A stretch of DNA of 64,000 nucleotides from Branchiostoma lanceolatum (taxonomy: Eukaryota > Chordata > Leptocardii > Amphioxiformes > Branchiostomatidae). Within the stretch, counting starts at the first letter, position 1; each line of letters opens with the position of its first letter. This document shows, one piece after another, positions 23,501-38,442 of the stretch. Location of the stretch: the NCBI RefSeq assembly GCF_035083965.1, contig NC_089738.1:8582734-8646733 (forward strand), in the 5' to 3' direction. The notes under the pieces are model-generated. The model had not been told where the DNA came from, did no database searches, and saw nothing but the letters and a program-made list of their open reading frames with translations. Both the position numbers and the translations under genes were made by a program.

Positions 23501-25133
23501 TTGAGCAGAATTTTTTTCCTAGGCCAAATCATGCATGGTGGAACCAAATCAATTCCTGGGCCTAGGGAAAAAATGTTGTGTTTCCAGCTACACAACTGAC
23601 CCTAGCAAAAACCTGCGGACTGCTGGAAAGGGGAATAAAATTTTTAAACTGTGACACTGATTTCTTAGGGCTATAATAGGATACGCAACATTAATTTTCC
23701 TACAACCTTATATTATAATGAAATGGATAATAGTGTTGCATTTACTCTGTTTGATTTTCAACATTTGCCTTTTCCAATCTAACTTAAAGCGCAGAATAGA
23801 ATAGTACAGTGGAACTATATTATATTTATAGTAGTATCTAATTAAAAGATTTTGTGTTGATTCAAGCAGCATAGAAAGCTTGTCAACATTAGACTTTTTA
23901 GAGCAGAATCTAAAATACTGTAAATGCAGAAATGTTCATGGTGGTTTTAAGTTCGCAGTTTTCACAGTGAACTCTTTGAATACCGCAAACTTTAAGTCAC
24001 CGCAAAAAGCCATTCCACTGTGTTCGTCAACTGTATCGCTACTATTGTTTTAATGTGAACTGAACACCTCCGAGAACACTCCATTTACTCCTTACCGCAA
24101 AATTAAATCGTCGAGAATATTTCTGCATTTACAGTAATTTATTTCGAGAAGTATAGAAAGCTTGTCAACATTATTAGAACAGAATCTAAAACATCTTATC
24201 TTGACTTAAGAAGCATAGTCTAGAAAGCTTGTCAACATGATAAGAGCAGAATCTATCATTATATCAAAAATATTCTTCTATCTAAAGAAGCCTAGAGAGC
24301 TTGTCAACATTATAAAAGCAGAATCTATTTTATTTTCAGAAGCCAAGAAAGCTTGTCAACATGACGGATGATGTATGACACACACGTTCCGTTTGCCACG
24401 AGTCTGTCACCTTTCCCTCCCACACCCGTGCACCTTATCAATAGCAGCCATTTTGTCAAACAATATCTATGATAAAATAAATATCTCCTTCACAATCAAA
24501 CAGTTCTAACGTCTGGACTATAACAAAGTATAACGGCACGTTTTAGTGAGTCTAACTATGCAAAATGTTTAAATAAACGATGTGTAATTTTATCTAGTCA
24601 GAAATAAAAGGAAAGGTTTCAATGGTGAAGTTTGCGAACACTACCGACAAACAGTCAATATTTGTCTGTTTTGAGTACACATTACTTTACTCTATCGTCG
24701 TATATCGAATGGCGGTCTTCCAGACATATCACAAAACTTGGGGGTGAAATACGTGATGAATCTATGCATTTCTTCATATGTTTCTCACAGAATATAAAGT
24801 TTTTGTCAGGGAGATTGCTGTGATGAAGGTTCGAGAAGGATAACGGTACGTTTTAAGTGGCGGCGCCTGGGGGGTTGGACTCTAACGTTACGGGCGCGAT
24901 ACGAAAAATTCGTCCACACTGTGAGTAAAAATCAGACGACATATCGCACCCAAGTTTTCCCTCGTTTTCTACAACATCTCTTCACTAACACTTCAATAGA
25001 ACATCAGATATAGATACGTGTACATAGTCCTGAAGTGTGTGTAAGAAATTTGAGGGAAAAAACAGAGTTACTGACCGATTTTAACCCGTAAAGTTTCCAC
25101 AACTCGGACCTCCCCCTCACCAAGCCCCGCCAT
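5530..25133 (-). CDS. RASA3: GAP1-family Ras GTPase-activating protein (RASA2/RASA3 type)
   Basis: A complete 25-exon gene on the minus strand, 837 residues (human RASA3 has 834). Exons: 25133-25076, 19354-19237, 19112-18914, 18742-18666, 18264-18184, 17995-17923, 17811-17738, 17504-17388, 17000-16850, 15491-15340, 14743-14629, 14087-14013, 13887-13764, 13504-13398, 13234-13157, 12804-12721, 12497-12424, 12231-12125, 10266-10184, 9882-9812, 9591-9502, 9208-9161, 8834-8731, 6198-6012, 5596-5530. All phases agree. Domain order: two C2 domains (about 1-115 and 125-265), RasGAP domain with arginine finger in LFRGNS (R374) and the FLR motif at 486-488, PH domain (about 582-685) and Btk-type zinc motif ([13 protein letters not shown] and a later Cys). 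It should stimulate GTP hydrolysis by Ras/Rap at the plasma membrane through phosphoinositide binding. The sequence sits between human RASA2 and RASA3, so it may be the pre-duplication ortholog. Intron 1 is 5.7 kb. Confidence 0.95.
5925..5990. repeat. (CA)n microsatellite
   Basis: A tract of CA dinucleotides with a few TA and AA interruptions lies in the last intron of the RasGAP gene. The open frames across it on both strands are repeat artefacts. Confidence 0.9.
10732..10982. repeat. Fold-back element in RasGAP intron 18
   Basis: Two arms of about 110 bp are inverted copies (left CACGCTCGTTCTCATTTAAA, right its near complement), with a loop of about 25 bp near 10850-10880. It is probably a MITE; no clear target-site duplication is visible. 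It is flanked by further local repeats (ATTCCTGTGGAGTTTAAC at about 10600, 10660 and 11170). Confidence 0.75.
14217..14425. repeat. Degraded TACTGTAAATG-type MITE
   Basis: It starts TACTGTAAATG, contains paired GTGGTTT and AAACCAC segments, and ends near GCATTTACA, like the better preserved copy at 23916-24137. Partial relatives lie at about 17180-17260 and 30253-30385. It lies in intron 11 of the RasGAP gene. Confidence 0.55.
16054..16069 (-). other. Candidate 16-nt poison microexon in RasGAP intron 9
   Basis: A strong acceptor (TTGGTACAG) and a strong donor (GTAAGT) enclose 16 nt. Exon 9 ends in phase 0, so inclusion would read GAG then TGA at once and also shift frame. Exons 9 and 10 join perfectly without it and match the family, so it is not part of the main transcript. 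Confidence 0.25.
16530..16795. repeat. Dispersed repeat related to 46680-46980
   Basis: The stretch with GGGGCACTGTGCCCCCATGC, GGGAGCAGATCCTC and GACCAGGAATGCTA recurs in the same order at 46680-46980 with moderate divergence. It lies in intron 9 of the RasGAP gene. No coding capacity is seen. Confidence 0.6.
19492..19920 (-). other. Unassigned 142-codon open frame inside RasGAP intron 1
   Basis: An open frame of 142 codons on the gene strand is long for this AT-rich sequence. Its composition is protein-like (a [20 protein letters not shown] stretch, then a charged segment), but I recognise no family. No clear acceptor or donor pair defines an exon. It could be a fossil exon, a degraded transposon frame or chance. 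Confidence 0.2.
23857..24365. repeat. Diverged tandem repeat array in RasGAP intron 1
   Basis: Five copies of a 60-70 bp unit with the core AGAAAGCTTGTCAACATTA followed by GAGCAGAATCTA. Copies one and two are separated by a MITE at 23916-24137 that inserted into the array. Confidence 0.75.
23916..24137. mobile_element. TACTGTAAATGCAG MITE inserted in a tandem array
   Basis: The ends are inverted repeats of about 22 bp with 20 matches (left TACTGTAAATGCAGAAATG; right the complement), both bounded by TA. A TA target site fits a Tc1/mariner-type non-autonomous element. The array sequence resumes on the far side, which shows insertion directly. Confidence 0.7.
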
Positions 25134-25430
25134 GTTATCCTTCTTCGTGTCACGTGACTGGTAACCATACTTCATATGTATCCCATGATCTCATTGGTTA
25201 GACATTTCTGCTTAATTCCTAACCTTGTCGCTGATTGGTTCGATTAATAGCAATTCCATAAAGTATTTTTATTAAAACTAATTAAATTTTGTGATACAAC
25301 AGATTGGCAAAATCATTTCCAAATATATTACTGAGTAAAAAATGGAACATTTGTACCAAGCTGATTAGATGAATTCAGTTTATATTAAATACGAGTAATT
25401 AGGTTGCACGCCCCTCGTAGCTAATGTGAT
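25134..25430. promoter_or_regulatory. Divergent promoter of RasGAP and BTB-zinc-finger genes
   Basis: About 300 bp separate the RasGAP ATG (25133, minus) from the inferred 5' UTR exon of the BTB gene (about 25430-25543, plus). A TCACGTGAC E-box lies at 25150-25158 and two ATTGG (CCAAT) boxes at about 25193 and 25234. There is no TATA box at the expected place. Shared regulation is inferred from spacing. Confidence 0.55.
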
Positions 25431-26651
25431 CGTCCAACATGGCTGGAAGAAGTGAATGAAGAAACCTCCCTGTGTTTTGTTGTTGTATTTCTCGAATTTT
25501 ATCGCTGTTGGCGATCTTATAGCGTCGACTGGGCATTTTAAAGGTAAGTCTAGACTATGAAGTTCAACGTCGTTTCTAAAAAATACACATTCCTGGCCGA
25601 TATCGTACTGAAATAAGCCTTCGTTTTAGTGGACGTGCGACCAAAAAATGTATGGCCTTGAGTTCGATTCCATCTAGTCTGTATTATGCGACCTTGCTTG
25701 TAGCTTGTTGGCCTCGCTATACATGTATATATCAGACCGAGTGACTAAGCCTGCGTCTGTCAGCAAATTCAAGGTCTGTAGATCCCCCTGCTTCCCATCC
25801 GAGATGGCCTAAACTTCTTAGACGATCTCGAAGAACCATTTTCTTGGTACAAACACAGGATCGGACCAGTTTTGGCCTTGAAAAATTATAAATACTACTA
25901 AGAAAGTGACCTTGATAAAGATAGAAGCAAGCTCCATGTTTTAGATAGAAGTCTTTTCGAAATGAATTTCTTAAGATGGTCATCAAAGGCAATGAATTCT
26001 TTTCATATATGCAAAGACAAAGGGCCATATTTCTTCACTTTTAGATCAAGTGTCCTTTCCGAAGGCCATGTCCTCGAAATGTGGCCTCGATTGAGTGTCA
26101 GAGCTAGAAAAGAAAATCTAACACGAAAGAAGAATTTTTACAGCTAGTACTTGATTGTTCCGATGAATACATGTGTGTACATGCATACTGACATGGCCAT
26201 ATACTATTATTATTATGCATGTGGCTGTTGAACATCACCATTTGACATATTGTCATTTTGATTTATGACTATAACCTTTGCTCAAAGCCTGAACCTGTAA
26301 GACCAGCTCTTTCTTTATACTGGGCCATCCATGCTTAGATTTACCTAACAGATAATACATCTAGGAATGTCAACAATGTACATAAATCTGTATGTCTCAA
26401 AGTAACCCTGCATGTCCCTGGTAACTGGCCTTGGATTAAAGTGCATGCGATCTTCTTAGGTGGCCATTTGAAACCTTGAAAACCAAGCAGCTTGTAGCCT
26501 TGGGCCATACACAACCTCAATAAACCTTTTGCAACCTTTGAAGCTAACCAACGGAAACCTTGGATAACACAGCTCGGGGTAACCTAAATGTATGTGTGAC
26601 CTTGTGTAATTCTATGCAACAATTGAATGACATCTGAAAATGCAGTTTTTG

Positions 26652-26741
26652 TAATTATCTCCAAGCAGATCTAATCCAACTAGCAAAAGAAATTTTCTAG
26701 CCTCTGAGGTCTTTGCCACTGTTAGATCTGCTTAGAGATTA
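26652..26741. mobile_element. 9-bp-TSD MITE, copy 1
   Basis: A 90-bp element starts TAATTATCTCCAAGCAGATC and ends AGATCTGCTTAGAGATTA. It is flanked by a perfect 9-bp direct repeat CAGTTTTTG (26643-26651 and 26742-26750). The family recurs at 36211-36342 (also with a perfect 9-bp duplication) and at 60902-61008. A 9-bp duplication points to a Mutator-like element (inferred). It lies in intron 1 of the BTB gene. Confidence 0.8.
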
Positions 26742-26869
26742 CAGTTTTTGTACAGCAGGGATCAAAATGCTTTAACCAGCATGTAGTATTTAATATACAA
26801 AATTGTACGTTTTTCAAGTTGTTTGTATTGTTTTTTTTTAACCTGCAGTTGAAGCCTGGAAGCCCCACA

Positions 26870-30752
<3,883 letters not shown>

Positions 30753-30774
30753 CCGCAGAACTTCATAGTGCAAG

Positions 30775-31219
30775 TTAAAGGAACGCTACACAAAAAAATT
30801 GAAAATCCTTCTATTCCATGCTTAATACATTCCAAAGTCAAATTCTTACTTCAAGTTGTTTCACATAAGTCCGTCATAGTTCTGGGATTTTCCACAGTTT
30901 GCAACTCATGCCGTGCTGACGCCTTCTCACCTGATAATTGAATTATATGATGTCAGTGTTTCAAATTTTTCACCTGATGATTGTATTATATGACGTCAGT
31001 GTTCTAAAATTCAATCATCAGGTAAAAAATTTGAAACACTGACGCCATATAATTCAATTATCAGGTGAGAAGGCGTCAGCACGGCATAAGTTGCAAACTG
31101 TGGAAAATCCCAGAACTATGACGGACTTATGTGAAACAACTTGAAGTAAGAATTTGACTTTGGAATATATTAAGCATAGAATAGAAGGATTTTCAATTTT
31201 TTGTGTAGCTTTCCTTTAA
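30775..31219. repeat. Long fold-back element in the BTB-zinc-finger 3' UTR
   Basis: Two arms of about 207 bp (about 30779-30984 and 31012-31215) are near-perfect inverted copies with a loop of about 30 nt. Both outer ends carry TTAA (30775-30778 and 31216-31219) next to AGGAACGCTACAC and its complement, which fits TTAA-specific insertion. It begins 23 bp after the stop codon at 30752, so an mRNA reaching the poly(A) signals further on would carry a long double-stranded hairpin. Confidence 0.85.
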
Positions 31220-31430
31220 ACTGTAGACCAGGGCTGTGTCCAGCTTTAAATTTGTTTCCGTCCCACTCATTGTTTGGGAGCCCATGTTTTGAAGTTCAGT
31301 TATTAGCTTCATCATTTTAAGCTTACGAAGATACATTTTCATCAATCTCGTGTCGTGAAGTTCAGATTTTGAGATGGACGGGGTGAAATTTTTGTCTGCC
31401 CCAACAAGCAAGTTTCCATCCTGGAACTGT

Positions 31431-31756
31431 GGCGTCTGTGTAGCACAGTGACAGAGCATCCGGCTATGAACCAATAAGACCCAGGTTGAATCCCCAGTGG
31501 AGTACCCAGACATGTCCGGACATGCACCCAGACGTTGTGCCCTTGGGAAAGGCACTTAACACACATTTCCCATGTCCTAAGCCCAGCAGTAGGGTTTGGG
31601 TTGGCGTTAGGAAGGGCATCCAGCCGTAAAAACTCTTGCTACAAAAAAGGACTTGCACTTGATGAGGAGTTCTGGGGCTTCCCCATCAATGTGCAAGCAC
31701 GTCTAACCCCCAGATGATGGGGAACAAAAGACGTTAAATTGGATAGAGAGAGAACT
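31431..31756 (+). mobile_element. tRNA-derived SINE, family A, copy 1
   Basis: The head resembles a tRNA, with an A-box-like TGTAGCACAGTGACAGAGC and a B-box-like GGTTGAATCCCC. A body with GGGCATCCAGCCGTAAAAAC follows, and it ends in GATAGAGAGAGA. The copy at 47501-47836 is almost identical, so both insertions are fairly young. Confidence 0.75.
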
Positions 31757-31993
31757 GTAACTCGATGCTACCAAGTACAGTGAGGGTTTCCCCTCTAGAA
31801 GCTTTAAGCAACACTTGCAGCTGGACAGAACGTGTATATTCAAAAAGGTTAGGTATGACAGGTTGTTCAGTGTAATATAACCAGCTGCTGCCACGCTGCG
31901 TGCCTGCGAAGCTTGTGTGTTATGCCGAAGGGCAGTTACACAGGTACAGATACAGATGATATTGTTTAGCAGTATATTGTATGGCACAGTTAG

Positions 31994-31999
31994 AATAAA
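31994..31999 (+). terminator. Possible poly(A) signal of the BTB-zinc-finger gene
   Basis: An AATAAA lies 1.2 kb after the stop; another is at 32480-32485. Which is used is not known. Either would place the fold-back element and the SINE inside the 3' UTR. Confidence 0.3.
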
Positions 32000-32597
32000 A
32001 GTTGCACCATATAACTTAAGACAAGTAACATTAGCAATTGTATACTATTATTGTTGCACAGCAAGCAACCTAAAATATTTGTTGAACACATGCAATGCAC
32101 TGAGTGTACAATACATCATATCTTAAGTATACAGTTAATGTATATTGATACTTGGAGTAAAGCATACGTAAGCGACGTGAAACTGACATAATGATAAGAA
32201 AGTAATTGAGAAATGCACATTCAACATTATTTATTACCTTGAAGTCTAAAATTGTATATATGGCCATAATATTTAGACCATCTTCCTTTTTGCATATTTA
32301 TCTTGCCCATTTTTCAAGACATTTTATATTTTTCTGTTTAATAGAAAGTGCCCTTTAAGTTTATTTGAATGCTTTTAAGGTTAGATATAAACTAGCACTT
32401 CCTACCTTCACATTTACCTCCTCACAAATATTGGTCTGCTTGTCAATTTATACTACTCACCTGCACTTGATATCACTTTAATAAAGTGTACGTCATACTT
32501 CTGTCCTACGTCATACCTCCGTCACAGTGTTATTATGTTGTGGATCTCTGAACAATATTTGTATACTAATACCCAGTTCTCATACATGTATGTACCT

Positions 32598-32885
32598 AGT
32601 GGCGGTGTGTTGGTTTAACGGTTAGGGTGTTTGGCCAAGAACCCAGAAGTCCTGGGTTCGAGTCTCCCTGACATGCAATCGATGTTGTGTCCCTGGGAAA
32701 GACTCTTTACATGACTTGCCTCACCCCACCCAGGTGTAAAAATGGGTACCAGACTTTGGTTGGGGAGGTAAAAGGCGGTGGAAGGAGAGGGTTGGGTTCC
32801 ACCTTCCAATACCGTACCCTAGACACAGTGGATAACAACCCACTGTCCCTATGGTGTCAAAAAGGCTATGGGACTGCCATTACCT
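32598..32885 (+). mobile_element. tRNA-derived SINE, family B
   Basis: The head has TGGTTTAACGGTTAGGGTG (A-box-like) and GGGTTCGAGTCTCC (B-box-like). The body carries CACCCAGGTGTAAAAATGGG and a tail with ACAGTGGATAACAACCCACTG. Related minus-strand copies lie at 50365-50572 and 52944-53115. Confidence 0.75.
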
Positions 32886-33218
32886 TATGTACCTATGAAC
32901 AGTCAACATTTAGTAGAAACAAACGCAAACAAACCATGTTTCCTTGGTGATTTTTGTAAACAGTCTGAGAGCTAATGAATCGACAAACAAAGCAACATGC
33001 GTAAACTAATGAATTAACATGTCCTTATGTATGTCCTTGGTGCATCAGTTTGTTTACACATATCATTTTCACCTGGATCCTCCTCAAAACATCCCATACA
33101 AATTGTATTGTGTTGATGGTATAAAGCCAAGCCTTGTCAGTGGGCAGCCCATTCTTGTAACTACAGACGACCCAGCATCTATAGCTACCATTACATAGAC
33201 GTTTTAATAATTTCCAAG

Positions 33219-36200
33219 ATGATGTGGATGAAAGTTTGTATCTTCCTCCAGTTGAGCTGTGCAGCACTCGCTCAACTGTCACGATCTCAGGGTGGGTACA
33301 TTTTTTTCAAGACGCTTCATACGTTTTTCAAAATTGTTTATTAGACATTCGGTTCCTTAGAAGTTTGTGACTTTCCTGAGCTATTTTATAGCACTCAACT
33401 TTCATATTTAAGTTTTGGCTCTAAAAGATTTGAGGACGGAGTACCAAATGTTGACCTTAACGTCAACTACGGATAGTCCAGAGCGTGATATCATTGACGT
33501 TTTAAACTCGATTCCTCCTACTCGCAGCCGTACCACTTGTTTTTATCCAATAAGTTTAGGAGAAGATGGTAGGATTTTCTAAAATTATCCTGGCTTTCTG
33601 ACCACCAAGAAGGACTGTGTGTCAGAAAAACAAGACTAACGGCGGGTCCCCTAAGTTCGGCAAACCTGTAACTTCTCAAAAATTAACGTCCGAAGTTGGG
33701 AAACCCTACATTACCTTCCTATTAAACATCTTCTCGAAGATGAAATATTCACCAAAACCGCTTTCATAATGTTTCTTTTCCTTCAGTTTTTTTTTTTTTT
33801 TTTTAAGTTTCATTTTTTGTACCTTCATCTCCTTGCAGGTGATTGCGGTGGGACAGTAACAGGTGTAGAGGGGGCCATCTCGTCCCCAGGATACCCTGTG
33901 TCCTACCCAGGCAACCTAGACTGCACATGGACGCTACCATCCCGCGGGGGTCGCCTGACTCTCACGTTCACAGACTTCCAACTGGAGAGACCGTTCGGAC
34001 TGTTGTCCTCCCAGTGTAACTATGACTACGTAGAGGTCCTGCAGGGTGACGTGTTGGTTGGTAAGAACACTTCAGCACTGATTTTCTTGTTATCTCCATG
34101 AAAAATGGAGGTATGGTCTTTGGCTTGTCTGTCTGTGTGTGTGTCTGTGTGTGTGTGTGTGTGTGTGTCTGTTTGTGTTTCCGGATTTTTGTAGTCAGCA
34201 TAACTGAAGAACCTCTTAGTGGATTGTGATGATATTTAGTATGTGGGTAGGTGTTGGGAAGACGAAGGTTAATGTCAAATTTGGGCCCCCTGGTATGTGA
34301 CCTTGGTACTGCAGCAGAACTTCTGTTTTTTGTATCTTTTGACCTGGACATGCTTGGTATTGGTTCTTTGGTGGCAAATAGCTTGTTATTTTCGAGAAGT
34401 TTATATATTGTTTGTAGGTTGCATAATAATACATTTTGTATAACAACGGTTACCGGAAAATATGCGGTGTATGAAAATGATAAGGAAAGGCCAAAAGTCG
34501 ATAAATACCTTCGTGTGTGTTCTACTTCCTCAATGTTTCTGAGATATGTCAACCCACAAAGTAAACGTTTGATACACGCCTTAGCTTTGCTCGCGCAAAT
34601 ATTTTTGAGACAGCGGGAAAACACCAGGTGGAGCAATTCTCACTGCCCGGTGAAATTTACACACAAGTTTACGGAGGCAACTTGGGGCTGTGTGTGAGGA
34701 GCTTTGGGCTGCTCAAGTGGAGTTTACCTTCTAGAAAACGCTACTTGAGTGGCCTAGAGTTCTCCTTGCACAGTCCTGAGTCGACTCCAAGTCGACTCAA
34801 AAACGCATGTATAAACTTTAAGGCCTTACTTATACATGCACTAAAGCTAGTATACCAAACGCGTTCGTTAGCGGGGCCCAATAAACTTTGTTAAGGGCGA
34901 TAATACTTTGCATGACTTTGCCTATCATTAGATAGGTTGGAGAAAGAATGGATTCATGATTTGGGTTAATATTTTTTCCGTAGGAAGATGGTGTGGAGAG
35001 GACAGTCCGGGCACGTTAACGTTCGGGAGCAGGACCGCCCGGGTCCGCATGGTGTCGGACGCCCACATCTCAAGGCGAGGGTTCCGGCTGCAGTGGTCCC
35101 TGCGGGGAACAGCGCCGCCTTGCGGTGGAGTCATGAATAGTCCGTACGGAGAGATAACTTCTCCAAGGTACCGTACCCGTTCTTCAATATCAGAGGATTT
35201 TTCGTCATTTGACGTTATGAAATCGGAATGAAATCACCAAATTGAATAAACAAGTCCTTATTTTCATAATTAACATACCATTAAGTTGGTCTTCATCAAA
35301 GTTACCTACAGGTCAAAAACCTAGAAAATTCATTCATCCATTCTCAACTTATTCTGTTTCAAAGTCTACAACTGATCATGAAACGTCCAGTGCAGTTCCA
35401 AAGAAAGCCAATAGAGGACCCAAATGAAAGTTGCATCCTGAGCACAAGAGCTATCTACCACTCAAAAAGCGTCACCATAACTTGCATGAACATGAGACAT
35501 CAAAACACTGACAGAAACAGAACTCATGTGCACATTCGTCGTTGGTCTGGAGTCAATTTTGCGGCGTTCTGTAGGATCGATTAATATAGGGGCCGCTAGG
35601 AGGCGCGAATTGATCAGGCTTATTTGCCGTTTAGAATCTTATATTGGACTATATGCAACAGAGGCATCGTCAGCGTTGCGGAGTTTCTGAATATGTATCA
35701 ACCACCAAGACGTTTTGTCAGTTGTTCAATTCTTTCCCAGCTATCCGTTAGACTACCCCAGTTCCCAGGACTGCACGTGGACCATCGCGGCACAGGGAGG
35801 GCAGATCGTGGCCAGCTTTCGGGATTTCGTTCTGGAGACCGGGTCTTCGTGTCAATACGACTACGTGGAGATTATCATCGGTGACGAAACGCCAAGTACG
35901 TAAGAATCACAGATGATGCATAGCTTTATATTAAAAGAACGCGCAAAATAATTTGGAAATACTGTAGATCTACAGTGGCGGAAGACGAAAAACATTTTGT
36001 TTCCAATTGTTCATTTCACCACGACGAAAGAACCGAGCTGTTAAAAGAAGTCACCACAATCTACATATACCCCAACTTTCCAACCTTAACGGACGAACAG
36101 ATAGCCTTTTTCCTCTTAAAATCACAGAAGCCATAAATTATAGAAAAAAGTGCGACTTTTCGTCTTCCTCTGCTTCGAAAATGGAAGCCAGGCCCAATTT

Positions 36201-37292
36201 ATCAATACATTAATCTCCAAGCAGATCCACACCGGACGCGAAAATCGTATATGCTAGCCAGAGAAGGTCCAGTCAGCCAGAGAGGGTTCATCAGCCCGGC
36301 ATATACGATTTTCGCGCCCGGTGTGGATCTGCTTGGAGATTATCAATACATATCCAGCACTAGTATTTGAGTAGAATCACAGTCAATCACAATCCTTGTC
36401 ATATGAACGTGTCTGCTATTTTTTACGTACTTTCTTCCTTGAAGGTATTGCATGGCAATTTTGGATGCTGCCGTGTATATGGCTTTTTCTTAGACGTTTG
36501 TAAGTGTATTCATATAATTCTTTATATTGTATACGTAAAGTGTAACTTATATGCATGGCATGTGTCAAAACAGGGCGGCATTGTGGGAGCGATCTTCCGG
36601 CGGAAATTGCCTCTTATTCTGACGTCACCTTACATTTCGTCAGCGACGAAAACAAAGAAGAGACAGGCTTTAAGCTGTTTTACAGGTGAGATGAACTTCC
36701 TGTATCTGTTTCTTCATATTAGGAATTAAATTATGACGTCTTAATTATCAGTTGCTTTAAGTATAATAGGTTAAAGTAGCTGGTTTCACTTTGCTTCTAG
36801 TGTAGAGGAGACCACTAGTAAACACCACTCATGGTGTTTTATATTCTTAAAAAATATGCAGTTGTCATGATATTTGAGGCGTCTTAATACCTTCATGTAA
36901 GTTCTACAAGGCTCCATAGGACGTCGTTGGAAAAATAGTAGAAATTGGCCAAATAGATAACATGTCACAGCCAGAGGAGTTAGCCGGCCGGGAGTACAGC
37001 CTGCGACCTTTGACATATTCATGTAATCTTGGTCGATTTCTACGATTTTTCCAGCGAATTGTGGAGCCTGGTAGAGGCTAGCGTTTATGCACCAAATTCA
37101 TTCTATATGACCTTCGTTTTTGGTTCAAAAAACAGGCTGTTGGTGACTAGGTCATACAATATACGGCACCTGTTGCTTTTTTGTTCTTAAAACTTTAGTG
37201 CATGTTCTACATTTCCCTGCAGTATCCAGCCTCTGCCAGACGGCGGCGCTTCTGCAGAGAGTGGATCCGACCAACCAAGTACCCCGTCTTAG
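33219..37292 (+). CDS. Small secreted protein with two CUB domains
   Basis: Six exons: 33219-33291, 33839-34060, 34984-35167, 35741-35895, 36574-36685 and 37223-37292, 271 residues, all phases agreeing. The first exon encodes a signal peptide (MMWMKVCIFLQLSCAALA). CUB domain 1 (about 27-138) and CUB domain 2 (about 146-250) each have four cysteines, GxIxSPxYP-type starts, the CTW motif and a CxYDYVE strand. The exon 4 donor was set at 35895 because it makes the two domains align (VLQGDVLVGRWCG with IIIGDETPRRHCG). A Ser/Pro-rich tail of about 23 residues ends the protein, with no membrane anchor or protease domain. CUB domains bind proteins or carbohydrate outside the cell, often with calcium; the partner is unknown. 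Two in-frame ATGs stand at the start. Confidence 0.88.
34094..34350. repeat. Dispersed repeat with embedded (GT)n tract
   Basis: It begins CTCCATGAAAAATGGAGG, holds a GT-rich microsatellite at about 34125-34178, then GTAGTCAGCATAACTGAAGA, and ends near GACCTGGACATGC. The same order occurs at 3712-3903 and 48175-48495. It lies in intron 2 of the CUB gene. Confidence 0.65.
36211..36342. mobile_element. 9-bp-TSD MITE, copy 2
   Basis: Terminal inverted repeats of at least 40 bp (TAATCTCCAAGCAGATCCAC and complement, then a GCGAAAATCGTATATGC arm) flank a short centre. The perfect 9-bp direct repeat TCAATACAT lies at 36202-36210 and 36343-36351. It is inserted in intron 4 of the CUB gene. Confidence 0.85.
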
Positions 37293-38442
37293 AGGACAAC
37301 TGCAGACCCTGTTCAGTTATAACTATATAACCAATCACAATGCATGAATGTCATTCTAACTTAAAATTGATGTTCAAGGTTTACTGACATCTGTTTGGCA
37401 AAAAAGGTGGCCAGCTGATTCTGAGTTGTTTTCTTTGTGATATCTTAAAAACTATCATTAGCATCCTCAATATGGTTCACGTCAGAGTCATTCCACGGCC
37501 GGTCTCTCAGGTCAATTACGGCTTGTGACACTCGAAGGAAACGCTGGAACACAGTTCGGACCGTTCCATTACGAAGCGGTTTGGGGGGGTACATCGAATA
37601 TTATGTATTTCAGTAAAAAAAGAACTTCACGTCATTTTTGGCACTTGAAAAACTATTTAATACGTTTTTATACGTCTTCTATTGGCGTTGTTATCATCTA
37701 AACGTAATACTAATACCAACTGGTACGTCATAACCACGAATGTGGTTCAGTCGCAGCGAGGGCAAAGGTTACAGCTGTACGTGCAGCATGGTGGCTTACC
37801 ACTTTGTTGTTTTCCGGCCATGTGGCCGGGGGATCGAGCCGATCATTTTTATTTGGTCAATGAAGTCTAACATCTTCAAGTCATTGATCACAGATTACAA
37901 GGAGACAGGGCATTTTTAGTCGAAGTAAGTTGTTCATAACTTTCCGATTTGATAAATTGTGTGTGGGCTTGTCTGGGTTGCGACCGACTCACACATGCAA
38001 ATTGCAACTTCGATATCCCAACATATGTTATCGAAAGTGCACAAGATTCCTTAAGTACTTTCTCCCATCGACATCTTAACATTTATTGCACTATATTTCG
38101 GGACATCAGTAAAGACGTAATCAGTATCAGTGCAGTACACAGGAGAAGTGAACTGTGGGATATGGCTCCAGGGGAGCAGTGTAATGTGGGTAATATTGAG
38201 CTGAATGTAATCTTGAAGGTAAATATTTGTTCTCGGGCACGACTCGGATACGGCCCGGGTGATTCTTGAACGGCATATCTTGACGGAATGCATGCAGACA
38301 AGGAACCCACCACCAGGACAGTGTCAACAATGTTTTCCAACACTCTCAATAGGGCGGCTTTGAAATTGTGAGTAGCAATCAAAATGTTTATTTATTGGTT
38401 CTGCATATAACAACTCTGGCTTGCAATTTAGTTTGAAACATA

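Noticed and set aside
37949-38269. Plus-strand 106-codon frame
   Set aside because: No homology, no phased splice sites, and overlapping minus-strand frames of similar length; most likely chance.
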